Source of the DNA: Microcoleus sp. FACHB-672
Lineage (GTDB): Bacteria; Cyanobacteriota; Cyanobacteriia; Cyanobacteriales; Oscillatoriaceae
Direction: 5' to 3'
NCBI RefSeq assembly: GCF_014695725.1
Contig: NZ_JACJOU010000026.1
Coordinates: 124,001 to 188,000, forward strand
DNA length: 64,000 nucleotides
The position numbers were made by a program, and so were the translations under genes. Below, piece after piece: positions 45,247 through 55,025 of the stretch; position 1 is the first letter of the stretch, and every line of letters starts with the position of its first letter. The notes beneath the pieces were generated by a model. It ran no database searches. It saw only the letters and a list, made by a program, of their open reading frames with translations, and was not told where the DNA came from.

Positions 45247-46500
45247 ATGGTTAACAGTTCTTTTCAAACGTTAAATAATACAGAAGCTAGCAACGGTAAG
45301 CGTTCTAGCACTAACCTGATTGCCCTACCAACGCAGCAGGATGCTCAAAGTCAGGCGTGGGCAGACGCATCCACTTCCGGGGCAAGAGTCTTTGTATGTC
45401 ACATATATGAGCAGGGCAAAAGAAACCATCTCGTATTTTCCTTACCCTTCAACCTTCTCCTCGAAATGGCAAAATTACAGACTGCCGATACCAAAAAACA
45501 CAAGTCTAATGCCGAGGAACTCATCAACCGTCCTCTTATGTCGCCGCACGTTGATGAAATTGCTAAATATCTGCTGGAGACAGATAATTATATTCTTCCG
45601 CCGTTTATTTTCAATTCAAAAACACCTATTAAAGTGTTTGCTTTTGGGCAAGGATCAGTGAAACTCGGATATGCTGTACTCCCAGCAAGTGTTGAACTTT
45701 ATGTAACTGATGGGCAACATCGACTTAAAGCGATTGAGAAAGCTGTTAAAGAGAGACCTGATTTACTCAATGACAGCGTAACTGTTTTAGTTGTACAAGA
45801 AGACGATATTGATCAAATTCACCAAGATTTTGCTGACTGCGCCAAAAATAAACCGATTCCCCCAGCGTTATTGGCAGCTTTTGATGTAAGTAATGTGCTG
45901 TCAAAGTTAACTCGGCAACTTACAAAAGAGTTAATAATATTTGATGGGCGTATTGATAAAATATCCAAAACCCTGGGAAAAGATCCAAATTATATGTTTA
46001 CGATGAACCAGCTTCGCGTTGGTATGGCAGAGTTTTTATATGGTTCATCAAGAAAACAGGTAATTGAATCTCGCTCTAACCAGCAAAAAGATGAATCAAG
46101 GACACTTCTAGAAAAAGCCAAGGATTTTTATTTGCAATTCGCCGAAATAAATGATGCATGGAAACTACTTCTCAAACCCGCAGCACAAACCGTAAATCTC
46201 GATTTGTACAGCATGCGTCAAGAAAGAATTGATTTCAATACGATTGGTCTTCAAATCATTAGTCGGGTTGGATATCTCATCTTTTTTGGTAAAACTTTTA
46301 GCAATGAGCAGCGAAAGGAATTGATTCATGCACTAGCCAGTCTTGATTACCGACGCAACTCAGAACTGTGGAAAAATAGTGTAGTGATTGATGATGGAAA
46401 TGGCATCAAGAAGATAATTTCTCAGGCTGCAGCAGTCGATAAGGCTTTTAAAATTGCGGTCAACCAAGTTGAGGCAAGGACAGGAATAATACTCAAATAA
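45247..46500 (+). CDS. DGQHR-domain protein (third DndB-like copy)
   Basis: A 417-residue protein with the intact DGQHR motif at 155-159 (LYVTDGQHRLKAIEKAV). It differs from dndB: it has an N-terminal extension and a central block INRPLMSPHVDEIAKYLLETDNYILPPFIFN, typical of the DGQHR family. It is placed 231 bp after dndB and 208 bp before dndC, in the same orientation. It probably participates in regulating or targeting modification. The start at ATG 45247 is supported by a weak AGAGG region upstream. Confidence 0.85.
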   Translation: MVNSSFQTLNNTEASNGKRSSTNLIALPTQQDAQSQAWADASTSGARVFVCHIYEQGKRNHLVFSLPFNLLLEMAKLQTADTKKHKSNAEELINRPLMSPHVDEIAKYLLETDNYILPPFIFNSKTPIKVFAFGQGSVKLGYAVLPASVELYVTDGQHRLKAIEKAVKERPDLLNDSVTVLVVQEDDIDQIHQDFADCAKNKPIPPALLAAFDVSNVLSKLTRQLTKELIIFDGRIDKISKTLGKDPNYMFTMNQLRVGMAEFLYGSSRKQVIESRSNQQKDESRTLLEKAKDFYLQFAEINDAWKLLLKPAAQTVNLDLYSMRQERIDFNTIGLQIISRVGYLIFFGKTFSNEQRKELIHALASLDYRRNSELWKNSVVIDDGNGIKKIISQAAAVDKAFKIAVNQVEARTGIILK

Positions 46501-46708
46501 GATGAATCAATGATGTGTGATTTGTGGGGTGAGCATTGTTCCTCATCCCTTCTTTTACACAATATTCTGACAAACAAACAGCAGCAAAAATTTATCCGCT
46601 TTCGGGCGGGTGCGAGCCACAAAATCAAAGAAATAGTCGCCTCTTTCACTATTTCGGGAATGGCTTATAAGTATATAATAACTTAATGGCTATCAGCAGA
46701 GGCGAACT

Positions 46709-48388
46709 ATGGAAGGAATTCAAAGCTTATTATTGCCACAGCGGACTGTTACCGAATTAGTGGAAGATATAGAAAAGCTAAGTAAAGAAATTCAAGAGTT
46801 ATATTGTCTGGATGAAATACCCTGGGTGATCGGATACAGTGGGGGGAAAGATTCAACCGCAGTATTGCAACTTATCTGGAATGCAATCGCGGCTCTTCCT
46901 TCAGAAAAACAAACTAAAACTATCCATGTAATTACAACAGATACCTTAGTAGAAAATCCTATTGTTTCTGCTTGGGTTCGCAAATCCATAGAACGGATGA
47001 AGACGGTTGCTCAAGAACAAAGAATGCCTATTGAACCTCATCTGCTTCATCCCGCAGTTAAAGACACATTTTGGGTGAACTTAATGGGCAAAGGCTACCC
47101 AGCACCTCGTCATGGATTTCGTTGGTGTACTGATCGGCTAAAAATTCAGCCTGTTAATCAATTTATCCGCGACATGGTTCGAGTCAGTGGTGAAACAATC
47201 GTTGTCTTGGGTACTCGCAAGGCTGAAAGTACCAAACGTGCAGCGACAATGCTTAAGCATGAAGCTGGTAGGGTGCGTGATCGTCTCAGCCCTAATGGCC
47301 GTCTACCTAACTCGCTAATTTATAGCCCTATTGAAGACTGGCGAAACGATGAAGTTTGGATTTATTTAAATCAGTGGCAAAATCCTTGGGGACACAGCAA
47401 CAAAGACTTATTCACAATGTATCGAGGTGCAACAACAGATAATGAATGTCCTTTAGTTGTTGATACCACTACTCCTAGCTGTGGCGATTCTCGCTTTGGT
47501 TGCTGGGTTTGCACAATGGTAAACCAGGATAAATCAATGGAGGCGATGATCCTGAATGATGAGGAAAAAGAATGGATGCAGCCTCTACTTGATATCCGTA
47601 ATGAATTGGATATGGAGGATGATCGGCACAAGAGAGATTTTCGCCGCATCTATGGTAGAGTCGAACTTTTTGAACGCAATGTCGAGGGTGAAACCTCAAT
47701 TGAGCCAATTCCTGGGCCTTATACTAAAAAATGGCGTGAGCATTGGCTGCGGCGAGTCTTAGAAGCGCAAACACAAATTCAAAAAACCGGCCCTGAAGAA
47801 ATGCGTGATATTGCCTTAATTACCCAAGAAGAATTAATTGAGATTCGCCGCATTTGGCTGGAAGAAAAACACGAATTTGATGATAGCTTGCCTAGGATTT
47901 ATCAAGAAGTCACCGGCACACCCTTTGAAGACACGCGCCAAGGTGTCGATAAAAAACTCCTAGGCAGCGATGAATGGACTGTCCTTACCGAAGTCTGTGA
48001 AGAAGACGAAATGCACCTGGAATTAATGGCAAGATTACTTGATACCGAACGCCAGCATTTCACAAAACCACGTCGCACCGGCATCTATGGGGATTTAGAA
48101 AAATGCTTCGACAGTAGTTCTCGTGACAAAGAAAAAGCCATCGACAATGCCCACTACCAGCGCAACATTAAAACTGCGGTTCAAGCTGTTAGAGAAAGTG
48201 ACCCTGAAAGCCTCCAGCAAGTCAGGCAAGCCCTCGAACAAACCGGCAGCCCCCAAAAAGACCAGCCTGGAAATGCCGGCAAAGCAAAAAACACCGTTGA
48301 AAGCGACAGTAACCAACCGAAACAGCTATCTTGGGCAGATGTAAAATTCGCACCGACAAATGCCGGTGATCAAGACACTCAAGACTAG
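46709..48388 (+). CDS. dndC: DNA phosphorothioation sulfurtransferase DndC
   Basis: A 559-residue PAPS-reductase-like enzyme that uses ATP to activate the DNA backbone and transfers sulfur from a persulfide carried by an IscS-type desulfurase. The PP-loop SGGKDS is seen in GYSGGKDSTAVLQ. Candidate iron-sulfur ligands are Cys140 (GFRWCTDRLK), Cys258, Cys265 and Cys268 in CGDSRFGCWVC. The C-terminus has a long acidic and low-complexity tail. It leads the dndC, dndD, dndE run; the cysteine desulfurase DndA is not in the window. Confidence 0.95.
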   Translation: MEGIQSLLLPQRTVTELVEDIEKLSKEIQELYCLDEIPWVIGYSGGKDSTAVLQLIWNAIAALPSEKQTKTIHVITTDTLVENPIVSAWVRKSIERMKTVAQEQRMPIEPHLLHPAVKDTFWVNLMGKGYPAPRHGFRWCTDRLKIQPVNQFIRDMVRVSGETIVVLGTRKAESTKRAATMLKHEAGRVRDRLSPNGRLPNSLIYSPIEDWRNDEVWIYLNQWQNPWGHSNKDLFTMYRGATTDNECPLVVDTTTPSCGDSRFGCWVCTMVNQDKSMEAMILNDEEKEWMQPLLDIRNELDMEDDRHKRDFRRIYGRVELFERNVEGETSIEPIPGPYTKKWREHWLRRVLEAQTQIQKTGPEEMRDIALITQEELIEIRRIWLEEKHEFDDSLPRIYQEVTGTPFEDTRQGVDKKLLGSDEWTVLTEVCEEDEMHLELMARLLDTERQHFTKPRRTGIYGDLEKCFDSSSRDKEKAIDNAHYQRNIKTAVQAVRESDPESLQQVRQALEQTGSPQKDQPGNAGKAKNTVESDSNQPKQLSWADVKFAPTNAGDQDTQD

Positions 48389-48424
48389 CCCATTCTTAAC
48401 AGAAAATCCTGCAATCTTCACCCA

Positions 48425-50419
48425 ATGATCTTTCGCGAACTCATCCTAGAAAATTTTGGCCCCTATCAGGGCAAACAAGTTATCAATCTCACCCCCGAAA
48501 CCGGCAGCACAACCCGCCCAATTATCCTATTTGGCGGCATGAATGGGGGTGGCAAAACAACCCTCATGGATGCCCTTCGTCTCTCCCTCTATGGCATTCG
48601 CGCCCAGTGTTCCACCAGAAGCAATTTGAGCTACGCTGACTTTCTCTCCCAATGCGTTAATCGCAACACTCCACCGACAGAAAAAGCCCGCATTGAATTA
48701 ACTTTTGAACAAGTTCAAGAAGACGGGTTAGCTCAATACAAAATTGTCCGCTATTGGGAAAAAGAACCCAAAGAGGGAAAAGATACATTAGGCATTCTCA
48801 CCAAAAGCGAATTTCAGAAAGAATGGTGGAAAGATGACGCCCTAACAAATACCTGGGATGAGTATATCGAAACTCTGCTACCGCTTGGCATTTCTAACCT
48901 GTTTCTCTTTGACGGGGAACAGGTAAAAGAACTGGCAGAAGTCGAAACTCCCCCAGATTTTGTTGTCGGTGCAATTAAATCTCTTTTAGGATTAGAACTT
49001 GCGGAACGCTTATCTGTTGACTTAGATATTTTACTCACCCGCAAGCGCAAAGAAGCGGCTGGGGCAAAAGATATCACAACGCTGGATAAAATCGAACAAA
49101 AATTTCAGCAAATTGCCGCAGAAAAAGAAATTGCCGCAGAACAGCAAGGCAGCTACGGGGACAAGTTAAAACGGACTGAAGAAAACCTGAAAAAAGCCAC
49201 CGATAAATTTATTTTAGAAGGCGGAAAAATTGCCGGTGATCGCAGCCGGCTGGATGCCGAAAAAGACGACTTAAAAAAACAGGCAGAAACAACCCGCGAG
49301 TCTATGATTGACCTCGCTGCAGGTGCTTTACCCCTAACACTGATTACTCCCCTATTAGAACAAGCAAAAACCCAAGCGGAAACAGAAGCCGGTCAACAGC
49401 AAGCAAAAATTGCAGCAGATGCTATCCAACAGCGAAGTAATCGTCTGCTTACTTATATCAATGAACTGTCAATAAAACCTGATTTATTTGAGAAAATTAA
49501 AACCTTTATAGACAAAGAAAATCAAGAATTAGAAGTCCAAGCCCTTGCAGAACCCTGGCTAGATGCCGATGCCGAAAGCCTCAGCCAACTGGAAACCTTA
49601 CTGCGATACGAACTGCCGGCATTCTCAAGCAATGTTGGCAAACAATTACAGTATCTTAAACGCATTGAAACCGATATTGATTTTAAAGACAGAGAACTCG
49701 CCGCCGCCGCCTCGCCGGAAGCCTATGAAAAATTAGAAACTGCGGTGAGAGAAGCCCACAAAGAAGTCGCATACGCCAAAGCCGGCAGCGAAATAGCCAG
49801 CCGGCGCATCGAAGAATTAAACCGAGAACTCGCTAAAACTCAAAAAGAATTAGAAAAATACAGCGATGAATATATCCAGCAAAAAAATAGCCAGCACATC
49901 ATCACCTCAATTACTAAAGCCCAAAACACTCTGAAACAGTTTCGGGAAAAATTAACGATTCAAAAACTCACCAAATTAGAAAACGCCGTCACCGACTGCT
50001 TCCGCTATCTCCTGCACAAATCAGACTTAGTGCATCGCGTTGCCATAGACACCAACACTTTCAGCCTTTCCCTCTTTGATCCGCAAGGACAGCCGGTGCC
50101 CAAACACCGTTTATCTGCCGGCGAAAAACAACTGCTTGCCATTGCACTGTTATGGGGATTAGCCCGCGTTTCCGGGCGTCACTTGCCGGTTGCCATTGAC
50201 ACTCCTTTAGGACGTTTAGATTCATCCCACCGGCAGAATTTAGTTGAGCGTTATTTTCCCTCTGCCAGTCATCAAGTTATTCTGCTCTCTACGGATACTG
50301 AAGTGAGAAAAGTAGAAGTAGAAAAACTGAGAGAATTGGATGCAGTTGCTCGTGAATATCTGTTGAAATATGATGGAAATGAGCGTCAGACGAGGGTGGA
50401 AAGTGGGTATTTTTGGTAA
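48425..50419 (+). CDS. dndD: DNA sulfur modification ATPase DndD
   Basis: A 664-residue SMC-like ATPase, thought to provide energy or open DNA for sulfur insertion. Walker A GGMNGGGKTTLMDALRL near residue 40. Long coiled coils follow; no CxxC hook was evident. The signature is HRLSAGEKQLLAIALLWGL, with Walker B/D-loop PVAIDTPLGRLDSSHR. It starts 36 bp after dndC on the same strand, so it should be co-transcribed. Canonical length and position. Confidence 0.95.
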   Translation: MIFRELILENFGPYQGKQVINLTPETGSTTRPIILFGGMNGGGKTTLMDALRLSLYGIRAQCSTRSNLSYADFLSQCVNRNTPPTEKARIELTFEQVQEDGLAQYKIVRYWEKEPKEGKDTLGILTKSEFQKEWWKDDALTNTWDEYIETLLPLGISNLFLFDGEQVKELAEVETPPDFVVGAIKSLLGLELAERLSVDLDILLTRKRKEAAGAKDITTLDKIEQKFQQIAAEKEIAAEQQGSYGDKLKRTEENLKKATDKFILEGGKIAGDRSRLDAEKDDLKKQAETTRESMIDLAAGALPLTLITPLLEQAKTQAETEAGQQQAKIAADAIQQRSNRLLTYINELSIKPDLFEKIKTFIDKENQELEVQALAEPWLDADAESLSQLETLLRYELPAFSSNVGKQLQYLKRIETDIDFKDRELAAAASPEAYEKLETAVREAHKEVAYAKAGSEIASRRIEELNRELAKTQKELEKYSDEYIQQKNSQHIITSITKAQNTLKQFREKLTIQKLTKLENAVTDCFRYLLHKSDLVHRVAIDTNTFSLSLFDPQGQPVPKHRLSAGEKQLLAIALLWGLARVSGRHLPVAIDTPLGRLDSSHRQNLVERYFPSASHQVILLSTDTEVRKVEVEKLRELDAVAREYLLKYDGNERQTRVESGYFW

Positions 50420-50502
50420 GAGACTTTAGCTGCAGATGGACACAGATAAATTATCCATAGTTAAATAAAGTTACCCCAAACCCCCAACCTTAAGCCTAAA
50501 TC

Positions 50503-50895
50503 ATGGAATCACCAATCGACCGAATTAAACTCTCCCAAACCGGCAAAGATCAACTCACGAAGCTCAAACGCCTCACCAAAGTCGATCAGTGGAATATCCT
50601 CTGCCGGTGGGCATTTTGCCGTTCCCTTGCCGAACCCAGCATCCCCTCACCCGTTCCCATCCCCGCCGATAGCAACGTCGAACTCACCTGGCGCGTCTTC
50701 GGTGGAGAAATCTCTGATATCCTCTTAATTGCCCTCAAACAACGCTGCCACAACGACGGATTAGGCACCGAAAAAGAAACCCTCGCCAACCAATTTCGCC
50801 TCCACCTCCATCGCGGCATCGGTTACTTAGCCGGCGATCCAAACATCAAAAAAATCGAAGACTTAATCGCAATCCCCCTAAAATCCCAACCCTAA
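50503..50895 (+). CDS. dndE: DNA sulfur modification protein DndE
   Basis: A 130-residue protein of canonical DndE length. Its N-terminal pattern is DRIKLSQTGKDQLTKLKRLT; it ends with the conserved LANQFRLHLHRGIGYLAG region. DndE tetramers bind nicked DNA. It lies 83 bp after dndD. Confidence 0.93.
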   Translation: MESPIDRIKLSQTGKDQLTKLKRLTKVDQWNILCRWAFCRSLAEPSIPSPVPIPADSNVELTWRVFGGEISDILLIALKQRCHNDGLGTEKETLANQFRLHLHRGIGYLAGDPNIKKIEDLIAIPLKSQP

Positions 50896-51015
50896 CTGCA
50901 ATTCCCAATGCCCTATGCCCCATTCCCAATCCCCTCATTGTTAACTTTTAATGAGTCCCGTAGCCAAACTAACCATCGCCCGCTATATTAACCAAAACGC
51001 TCCCGATTGAGAGTT

Positions 51016-52620
51016 ATGGTCGCTTTAGTCCCGGAAGCTTTAGAAATTGAGCGTCACAGAGCCGCAATGGTTCGCACAGACCTCTCTAAACCCGTGCGAT
51101 TGGCAATCGAATCGGCAATCTTTACAGAAAATACCAGCTTTTTTGACTATGGCTGCGGACACGGCGGCGACGTTACTCGACTGGCAAACCTAGGCTGCAA
51201 CAGCACCGGCTGGGACCCCTACTACTGCCCAGACGCCCCCATAATTCCCGCAGACATTGTTAATATTGGCTACGTGATCAACGTCATCGAAGATCCCGAA
51301 GAACGCCGGCGCGCTTTGCAACAAGCCTGGGAACTTACCGGCCAAGTTTTGATTGTAGCCGCCCAAGTTTTAATCAGTAACCGTAGCAGCGATCAAATCG
51401 CCTATGGAGATGGCATTGTCACCCGCCGCAACACTTTCCAAAAATATTACGAACAAGCAGAACTCAAAACCTACATCGACACAGTGCTCAATGTTGATGC
51501 GGTGCCGGTGGATTTAGGCATCTATTTCGTTTTCCGCGATGCCGCACAAGCTCAAAGTTTCCGGGTTTCCTGCTTCCGATCTTTCGCCACAACGCCCAGA
51601 ATTCGCATCCCCAGCAAACGCTTTGAGGATTATCAAGAACAACTTGCACCTCTGATGGCATTTGTCACCCATCGCGGCAGGCTGCCGGTGAAGGGAGAAT
51701 TACCCGAAGAAACCGAACTCAATAAAGAATTTGGCAGTATCCGCCGCGCCTTCCAAGTCATTCTCCTCGCCACCGACGAAGAAGATTGGGATACGATCGC
51801 CTACCGGCGCAGTCTCGACCTCTTAGTTTATCTTGCACTTACCCATTTTGGCCATCGACCTAGCGCCAGAAAACTTGCCCCAGAAATCAAGCATGACATC
51901 AAAGCCTTCTTTGGCACTTATGACGAAGCCTGCGAAACCGCTGACAGAATGCTCTTTAGCCTCGGGAATCCCGGCGTCGTTGCCGGCTGCTGCCAGCGCA
52001 GCCAAATCGGCAAAAAACTTCGGAACGCCCTCTACGTCCACGTTAGCGCCCTTGAACAGCTCGATCCCCTCCTCAGAATTTACGAAGGCTGCGCCAGCCG
52101 TACCATCGGATGTTTGGAAGGGGCAACCTTAATTAAATTTCACACCGATAAGCCCAAAATTTCCTATCTCTTCTACCCAGATTTTGACAGCGAACCCCAT
52201 CCCGCCTTGCACACCAGTATGCAAATCGATCTGCGGGATCTTGAAGTTAAGTACAGCGACTACGACACCTCCGACAACCCCCCAATCCTGCACCGCAAAG
52301 AAACCTTCGTCACTGCCAACTATCCTAGATACGAAGAATTTGCCCAACTCACCCACCAAGAAGAAAATTGGGGCTTACTCGAAAATACCTCAACCATAGG
52401 CAGGCACAAAGGCTGGCAAGAATGCCTTGCCGAAAACTACGCCGACATCCGGGGACACTGCGTTTACTGGCGCGAAGATGCCCAGCCTTCTCAAGTAAAC
52501 GCTTTACTGACTGCTCGCCCCACACTGCAAGCCGGCAACTGCCTGCTGTTTATGAAAGAGATAGATGAAGTGGGTGAGTGCAGCCAAACAATCCACGAAT
52601 CCACATTAAATTTGCCCTAG
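51016..52620 (+). CDS. DNA phosphorothioation-associated putative methyltransferase
   Basis: 534 residues from ATG 51016; a TTG at 51007 is the longest alternative. The SAM-binding motif is FFDYGCGHGGDVTRLANLG, with the acidic-loop partner GWDPYYCPDA. It belongs to the dnd-linked methyltransferase family; the large C-terminal half (about 200-534) has no clear enzyme motif. It follows dndE in the same direction, and a 19-codon mini-frame (50951-51010) ends at its start. It might methylate DNA or a protein linked to the modification; unproved. Confidence 0.85.
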   Translation: MVALVPEALEIERHRAAMVRTDLSKPVRLAIESAIFTENTSFFDYGCGHGGDVTRLANLGCNSTGWDPYYCPDAPIIPADIVNIGYVINVIEDPEERRRALQQAWELTGQVLIVAAQVLISNRSSDQIAYGDGIVTRRNTFQKYYEQAELKTYIDTVLNVDAVPVDLGIYFVFRDAAQAQSFRVSCFRSFATTPRIRIPSKRFEDYQEQLAPLMAFVTHRGRLPVKGELPEETELNKEFGSIRRAFQVILLATDEEDWDTIAYRRSLDLLVYLALTHFGHRPSARKLAPEIKHDIKAFFGTYDEACETADRMLFSLGNPGVVAGCCQRSQIGKKLRNALYVHVSALEQLDPLLRIYEGCASRTIGCLEGATLIKFHTDKPKISYLFYPDFDSEPHPALHTSMQIDLRDLEVKYSDYDTSDNPPILHRKETFVTANYPRYEEFAQLTHQEENWGLLENTSTIGRHKGWQECLAENYADIRGHCVYWREDAQPSQVNALLTARPTLQAGNCLLFMKEIDEVGECSQTIHESTLNLP

Positions 52621-53439
52621 CTCAAGCGGGGAGAGCAAGAAGCCGCGAACTCAAGACAGCTTTTTTGGCGGCTAGATCGGAAATTTAGATGCTCATTCGC
52701 TTCACATCCGTCAGAGCAATTTTAATTTAGGCTTAACCTGCAAATTTTTCTGCCAAACTGGCCACACACTCACCGGCTGTTGAGCCAGAATAAGAATCGA
52801 ATCTCCCCCATTCGCCGGCAAATTCCTTTTCGCTCAAACAGTCTGTTCAATTCCATGCACTTATTTTAGAGAGACACCTCGGCAAATTTTAAAGCCGGCC
52901 TAAAGCTAAAATATGCAATTTAAAGTTTTTATAAATTCTCGCTTACTTTGCATTGAAAATATTAGAGGCGATTGAAAAGTTACCTTTTTGCTTGATAAAA
53001 CATGAACAGTTTAGTGTAAAATTAGCTGAGAAATAAGTTTACAAATTTCTGTAGACATTAATACAAATTCATGTGTAAAATAAAGAAGATTTTCAGTTGA
53101 AGCTAGTAAAAAAGCATAGGCCCTCACTCAATCTGATTTGAAGTAAAAATCCTGTGATGCCATAAAATTAACAGAGCAACCTTTCTAGACACCAAGGCAA
53201 CACATCCAGGTAACCTGACTAGATTAGTGATTAAGTTGAGTAATGTCCTTTCTCTGGGCGGCAAACCGCTAGCTTGACTGATAAATCTTGAAATATCTAA
53301 ATTGAGAAAAACTGTTAAATTCTGTCCAGTTAACCGTTTCATTTTGAATCATTGACAAAGTCTAGAATGTTGTTTAAAAAAGAAAACAACGACTTGTAAA
53401 AGTCAATGAGGGCAATCCACCGGATTAGGAGCTGTCATT
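52621..53439. other. 819-bp region without a recognisable gene
   Basis: Between the end of the Dnd locus and hppD. AT-rich, without a long open frame that looks coding; a 72-codon minus-strand frame (53124-53342) does not look real. The right end must contain the hppD promoter and its AGGAG site. This marks the right boundary of the Dnd island. Confidence 0.5.
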
Positions 53440-54561
53440 ATGGTAGTCGGAATTAAAAACGAAGTCGCGCCGGCACAAGAAGCCGATTTTTTACGAATCA
53501 AGGGCATCGACTATGTAGAGTATTACGTTAGTAATGCATTTCAAACAATGCACTTTTTCCGCACGGCATTTGGTTTTAAACCGATTGCTTATGCCGGCTT
53601 TGAAACCGGCGTGCGTGATCACGTCTCCTATGTGTCCAGACAGCGCAACATTCGGTTTGTCTTCACCTCCTCATTCGAGCAAGAGAGCCAAGTTAGTAAA
53701 CACGTCGCAAAACATGGTGATGGCGTCAAAGATATTGCCTTCAAAGTCGAAGATGCCGTTTACGCCTTTGAAGAATCCGTAAAACGGGGTGCCAAACCCA
53801 TCCTGGAACCAACCGTTTGTGAAGACGAAAACGGACAAGCCATTAAAGCAACCATCGGAGTTTGTGGCGACTTTGTGCACTCCTTTATCCAGCGAGATAA
53901 TTACGAAGGCGCATTTTTACCCAACTTTGAAACCATTAAAAATCCGCCCATCACCTTATCTACAGGACTCTCCTCAGTTGACCACATGGTTTTGTGTGTT
54001 CCAGAAGGTGAACTCCAAAAATGGGTTGATTACTATTGCCAATCCCTCGGTTTTCAAAATTCATACAATCTTGATGTTGCGAGTTCTGTGAGCGGAATGC
54101 ATTACGCAGTCGTTCAAAACCGGATTGGCTCGATCAAAATGTCAATTGTTGAGCCGGTTTCAGGAACACAAAAATCGCAAATTCAAGAATTCCTGATGTT
54201 CAATAACGGCCCAGGAATCCAGCACATCGCCATGCTATCGAATGACATCGTGCAAACAGTGCAATCCCTGCGCGGAAACGGCATGGAATTTTTACGCACG
54301 CCCGATACCTACTACGATATGCTCGAAGAACGCATTGGCGAAATAGACGAAGATATCTCAGTATTGCGCGAACTGGGCGTCTTAGCTGATCGCGACGAAG
54401 AAGGCTACTTGATGCAAGTCTTTACCAAACCAATTCAAGGCCGGCCCACCCTCTTTTTAGAAATCATTCAGCGCCACGGCACTCGCCTATTCGGACACGG
54501 CAACATTGAGGCATTATTTAAAGCCGTCGAACGCGAACAAGCCCTGCGCGGGAATTTATAA
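53440..54561 (+). CDS. hppD: 4-hydroxyphenylpyruvate dioxygenase
   Basis: A 373-residue Fe(II)-dependent dioxygenase that makes homogentisate for tocopherol and related quinones from 4-hydroxyphenylpyruvate. Two VOC-fold halves: the iron ligands are visible as His in LSSVDHMVLCV, His in GPGIQHIAMLS, and Glu in TLFLEIIQRHG. Length is standard. The start has an AGGAG site at 53427-53431. It is followed by a hairpin with a T-tail. Confidence 0.95.
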   Translation: MVVGIKNEVAPAQEADFLRIKGIDYVEYYVSNAFQTMHFFRTAFGFKPIAYAGFETGVRDHVSYVSRQRNIRFVFTSSFEQESQVSKHVAKHGDGVKDIAFKVEDAVYAFEESVKRGAKPILEPTVCEDENGQAIKATIGVCGDFVHSFIQRDNYEGAFLPNFETIKNPPITLSTGLSSVDHMVLCVPEGELQKWVDYYCQSLGFQNSYNLDVASSVSGMHYAVVQNRIGSIKMSIVEPVSGTQKSQIQEFLMFNNGPGIQHIAMLSNDIVQTVQSLRGNGMEFLRTPDTYYDMLEERIGEIDEDISVLRELGVLADRDEEGYLMQVFTKPIQGRPTLFLEIIQRHGTRLFGHGNIEALFKAVEREQALRGNL

Positions 54562-54598
54562 ACCCTTCGCATTCAGGCTGATATCCGACTGACATCTG

Positions 54599-54655
54599 TA
54601 GGGGCGACTGGCTGTAGGCGTTAAGAGCGTCGGCGTAGCCAACGCCCCTATTTTT
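54599..54655 (+). terminator. Hairpin with T-tail after hppD
   Basis: TAGGGGCG (54599-54606) pairs with CGCCCCTA (54643-54650), with inner complementary words GGCT/AGCC, followed by TTTTT. Probable terminator of hppD and possibly a dispersed repeat, since the GGGGCG...CGCCCC form is common in cyanobacterial intergenic DNA. Confidence 0.65.
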
Positions 54656-55025
54656 CGTTTCTAGTGGCTAAAAGTACAGCCGGCGTGCCGGCACACCAGA
54701 ATTATTGATTACTATTTACAATTCTTAAAATTATATCCTCATAAAAATTTTCAATCGGCGGCACTAACCCATCGCGCAAAAGTACGAGTAGGAGTTTAAA
54801 CTACTCTCAGAGAGCGACAAGCGCTACTAAAAATCGTTACAGCAACACCGACTTTGTCTTCATAAATATGCCATGAATTGACTGATCCCGAATTTGGACA
54901 TCTTGTGGCTTTATTGACATTTAACCGTGAAGCTGAACAAATTGTTTAGCAGCTTTGGGTTCAAAAGCCGGTGCAGAACCCGCTATAAACAGGCGGAAAA
55001 AGCCAACAGGGGGCAGGAGAAAATA

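Noticed and set aside
53124-53342. 72-residue minus-strand frame in the 819-bp gap
   Set aside because: No ribosome site, no recognisable pattern, and AT-rich surroundings; probably chance.
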